Shown here: piece after piece, positions 62,313 through 64,000 of the stretch
How positions within the stretch are numbered: the stretch's first letter is position 1
How the letters are laid out: the number at the start of each line of letters is the position of its first letter
Source: Haloterrigena salina JCM 13891
GTDB taxonomy: Archaea; Halobacteriota; Halobacteria; Halobacteriales; Natrialbaceae
DNA length: 64,000 nucleotides
Assembly (NCBI RefSeq): GCF_000337495.1
Contig: NZ_AOIS01000063.1
Location: 1 to 64,000, forward strand
Reading direction: 5' to 3'
The notes under the pieces: model-generated
Database searches by the model: none
What the model saw: the letters and a program-made list of their open reading frames with translations, nothing else
Told to the model about the DNA's origin: nothing
Position numbers and translations under genes: made by a program

Positions 62313-62840
62313 TCAGCTATCGCTGTCTGAGTCGGTATCGCCGTCGTCGCTGTCCGAATCGGTGTCGGTACCGTCGCTGTCCGAATCGGTGTCAGTACCG
62401 TCGCTGTCCGAATCGGTGTCAGTACCGTCGCTGTCCGAATCCGTGTCGCCGTCGTCACTATCGCTGTCAGTGTCACCGTTTCCGAATCGGGGACTCGAGT
62501 TCGTCCTCGAGTCGCCGCCGCTCGAGCGACCAGCGGTCGACCGCCGTTTCGTCGAGTCGACGGTTCGCGCGGTGTGATCCGCGGGACGGCCCTGCTGTGG
62601 AGAGCCGTCGGCGGCACTGGGAACCCGTTCGTCGGCGAGAGTATACAGAGCGACGGGCGGAAGCACGTACGAGCCGATAGCCAGCACCGCGAACCACGGA
62701 TCGAGGAAGATCAGCAGGCCGAATATCGTCAGCGCCGCGGTCGCGGCCGTGTGGATCGTCGTGTCCGTGTAGCGGCGATAGAATGCCCAGAACTGGCTTA
62801 TCTGTCCGCTGACGGTCGAGATCACTACCGGCGTTGGCAT
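62313..62840 (-). CDS. Small membrane protein with tandem Asp/Ser-rich repeats
   Basis: A 175-residue protein. Two adjacent membrane helices (AATAALTIFGLLIFLDPWF; AVLAIGSYVLPPVALYTLA) are followed by a basic/Ser-rich linker. The C-terminal 55 residues are repeats of a nine-residue unit DSDSDGTDT, encoded by a 27-base tandem DNA repeat (TCGCTGTCCGAATCGGTGTC plus seven bases, about 62345-62450, with degenerate flanks to about 62479). The tail is a highly acidic, disordered region probably on the outside. Repeat number may vary between strains. The function is unknown. Confidence 0.75.
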   Translation of the reverse strand: MPTPVVISTVSGQISQFWAFYRRYTDTTIHTAATAALTIFGLLIFLDPWFAVLAIGSYVLPPVALYTLADERVPSAADGSPQQGRPADHTARTVDSTKRRSTAGRSSGGDSRTNSSPRFGNGDTDSDSDDGDTDSDSDGTDTDSDSDGTDTDSDSDGTDTDSDSDDGDTDSDSDS

Positions 62841-62902
62841 TGCGTGACCGTACGCGCTCCAGCGAGAAACCCCTTTGTCGTGTGGCGCCCTACGACTGGG
62901 TA

Positions 62903-63649
62903 ATGAGAGAGTTCGTCTTCGCCCTCGAGTACGAACCGGGCACGAACCCCGTCGCGGACGTCCTCGCCGACTACCCGGACGCGTCGATCCGCTCGCTATC
63001 GTGTCACGTCACTCGGGACAGCCTCTGGCGGGTCGACCACGCCGAGGGGTCGGCCGAGGCGCTCGAGGCCCTCGAGGACGCCTACAAGAACGCGGCCTTC
63101 TTCGCCGACTGTCTGGTGAAGGACGACTGCGGGGCCGACTGCGAGGTCCAGGTGCTGGATCGATCGAACGACACGCTCGTGGTCTACACCTACTGGGACC
63201 GCACGGACGTCTGTACGTCCGTTCCGCACGTCGCCCTCGAGTATCTCGGCGAGGGGCTGCTGTTCGAAACCTACCGCGAGGAGCGGCGCTACCGCTGGCG
63301 GATCGTGCTGGGCAGCGACGCGCCGATTCACGAGTTCTTCGACGCGCTGGGCGACGAGGTCGGCGAGTGTACCGGCATCGAGATGCTGCGGCTGACGGAA
63401 CTCGATCCCGATCGCAACCACATCGAACCCGAGCAGGCGCTCCCGGACGAGCAGCGCGAGGCGCTGCGGGCGGCCGTCGAACGCGGCTACTACGAGACGC
63501 CTCGACGGATCGAACTCGGAGAGCTGGCGGAACAGCTGGAGATTCCACGCTCGACGCTCTCCTACCGACTGCGGCGGGCCGAATCGAGTCTCGCAACGAG
63601 TTTCGTGGAAGCGGACGATTCGCTCGAGACGTTAGCTGCTGGGTTGTGA
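62903..63649 (+). CDS. Bacterio-opsin-activator-type HTH regulator with cysteine cluster
   Basis: A 248-residue transcription factor. The C-terminal HTH_10 domain (about 190-235, ELAEQLEIPRSTLSYRLRRA) is the bacterio-opsin activator type. The N-terminal sensor has cysteines C34, C70, C76, C80 and C104, the middle three in DCLVKDDCGADCEVQ. This resembles the cysteine motif of the haloarchaeal anaerobic activators DmsR and NarO, which are thought to bind an oxygen-sensitive metal centre. It could therefore control anaerobic respiration genes such as the NO reductase in the window; this is inference. ATG 62903 (MREFVFALEYEPG) is used. Confidence 0.85.
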   Translation: MREFVFALEYEPGTNPVADVLADYPDASIRSLSCHVTRDSLWRVDHAEGSAEALEALEDAYKNAAFFADCLVKDDCGADCEVQVLDRSNDTLVVYTYWDRTDVCTSVPHVALEYLGEGLLFETYREERRYRWRIVLGSDAPIHEFFDALGDEVGECTGIEMLRLTELDPDRNHIEPEQALPDEQREALRAAVERGYYETPRRIELGELAEQLEIPRSTLSYRLRRAESSLATSFVEADDSLETLAAGL

Positions 63650-63779
63650 CAGACCAGTTCGATTGGACCCTCTAGACTCCAAATTCGGTATATGAGTAGG
63701 TAGTTATCCAGTCTGGAACGCACATCGTTTTGAATCTTGAAAAGAACTATTATATCTCAGGAATTATATAACTAAATAG

Positions 63780-63929
63780 ATGTCTGTATCGCTTCAGGTA
63801 ATCGCAAGTCCAGCGTTCATACTCATAGCTGTCGTTATTCTGTTACTTATCAGTGTATTCTTCTATGTCGTCTATCGCGTACTACAGTACGTCAATTCGG
63901 CTGATACCACGCCTACCCGTACTGAGTGA
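63780..63929 (+). CDS. 49-residue single-helix membrane protein in an A/T-rich patch
   Basis: A short frame from ATG 63780 to TGA 63927-63929 encodes MSVSLQVIASPAFILIAVVI and on, with one membrane helix (about 8-33) and a short polar tail ADTTPTRTE. It is preceded by A/T-rich promoter-like sequence (GAACTATTATATC at 63743-63755; AATTATATAACT at 63762-63773). Base composition is much lower in G+C than elsewhere in the window. It could be a small membrane protein gene, possibly foreign. The sequence after 63930 to the window end holds nothing I can support. Confidence 0.5.
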   Translation: MSVSLQVIASPAFILIAVVILLLISVFFYVVYRVLQYVNSADTTPTRTE

Positions 63930-64000
63930 GGCGAGTTGTCGGTTGGTGCGTGGTCGGGCTGACACCATCGGTCGAAGTCGATTCTCGGGAGCCGATCCAG

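Noticed and set aside
62345-62479. 27-base repeats as a CRISPR array
   Set aside because: Units are directly adjacent without spacers and encode an in-frame acidic tail.

Overview
This window is chromosomal DNA from an extremely halophilic archaeon. The evidence is high G+C with strong GC3 bias, very acidic proteins, twin-arginine lipoproteins, promoters of the TATA-then-leaderless-ATG type, an archaeal initiator tRNA-Met, ribosomal protein L44e, a HalX response regulator and several haloarchaea-only protein families. The gene mix suggests a Natrinema/Haloterrigena-like member of the Natrialbaceae, but that placement is an impression and not a computed result. No rRNA, transposase, integrase or CRISPR array was seen.

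Layout. 1-4.9 kb: partial rpl44e, a quinol-type nitric oxide reductase with a roughly 335-residue unexplained N-terminal extension, two small genes, and the initiator tRNA followed by repeated copies of its own 3' end. 5.3-15.5 kb: an orphan substrate-binding lipoprotein coupled to a PAP2 phosphatase, a complete dipeptide-type ABC operon ending in a BsuPI-like protein, and hpt. Both binding proteins read as circular permutations of the usual family-5 order. 15.5-22.8 kb: a winged-helix membrane protein, coaBC, a CinA-like protein, and a pilin/beta-helix fusion gene bracketed by two copies of the 3' end of a siderophore synthetase gene. 22.8-32 kb: a formate module (FdhF-like catalytic subunit, a degenerate NuoF-like partner, an oxalate/formate-type MFS carrier) and an aldehyde ferredoxin oxidoreductase homologue without its usual cysteine cluster.

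32-43 kb: MFS and SLC13 carriers, an M42 aminopeptidase, a thiolase/DUF35 pair, and the methylmalonyl-CoA mutase small subunit with MeaB. 43-53 kb: small metabolic, membrane and regulatory genes (HD hydrolase, LysE exporter, O-methyltransferase, two paralogous membrane proteins, an MscS-type helix protein, creatininase, NikR, cupin, a frameshifted membrane hydrolase, a DUF4382 lipoprotein). 53-64 kb: two acyl-CoA dehydrogenases, a 3-hydroxyacyl-CoA dehydrogenase/enoyl-CoA hydratase fusion, a PAS/GAF histidine kinase convergent with a HalX regulator, a dense array of three-base-loop hairpins, a DUF2178/XRE pair with a palindromic operator, a cysteine-rich HTH activator and a small AT-rich membrane ORF.

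How the genes fit together. Acyl-CoA dehydrogenases, the hydratase/dehydrogenase fusion and the thiolase supply beta-oxidation steps, and the methylmalonyl-CoA genes would handle propionyl-CoA from odd-chain or branched substrates. The nitric oxide reductase, formate module, AOR homologue and DmsR/NarO-like activator point to versatile respiration with some anaerobic capacity. The most noteworthy signals are the pilin/beta-helix gene between duplicated siderophore-gene ends, the extended NO reductase, the cysteine-depleted AOR and NuoF homologues, the permuted binding proteins, and the tRNA-end and hairpin arrays. Coordinates, motif positions and repeat comparisons were read by eye; no database search was possible.
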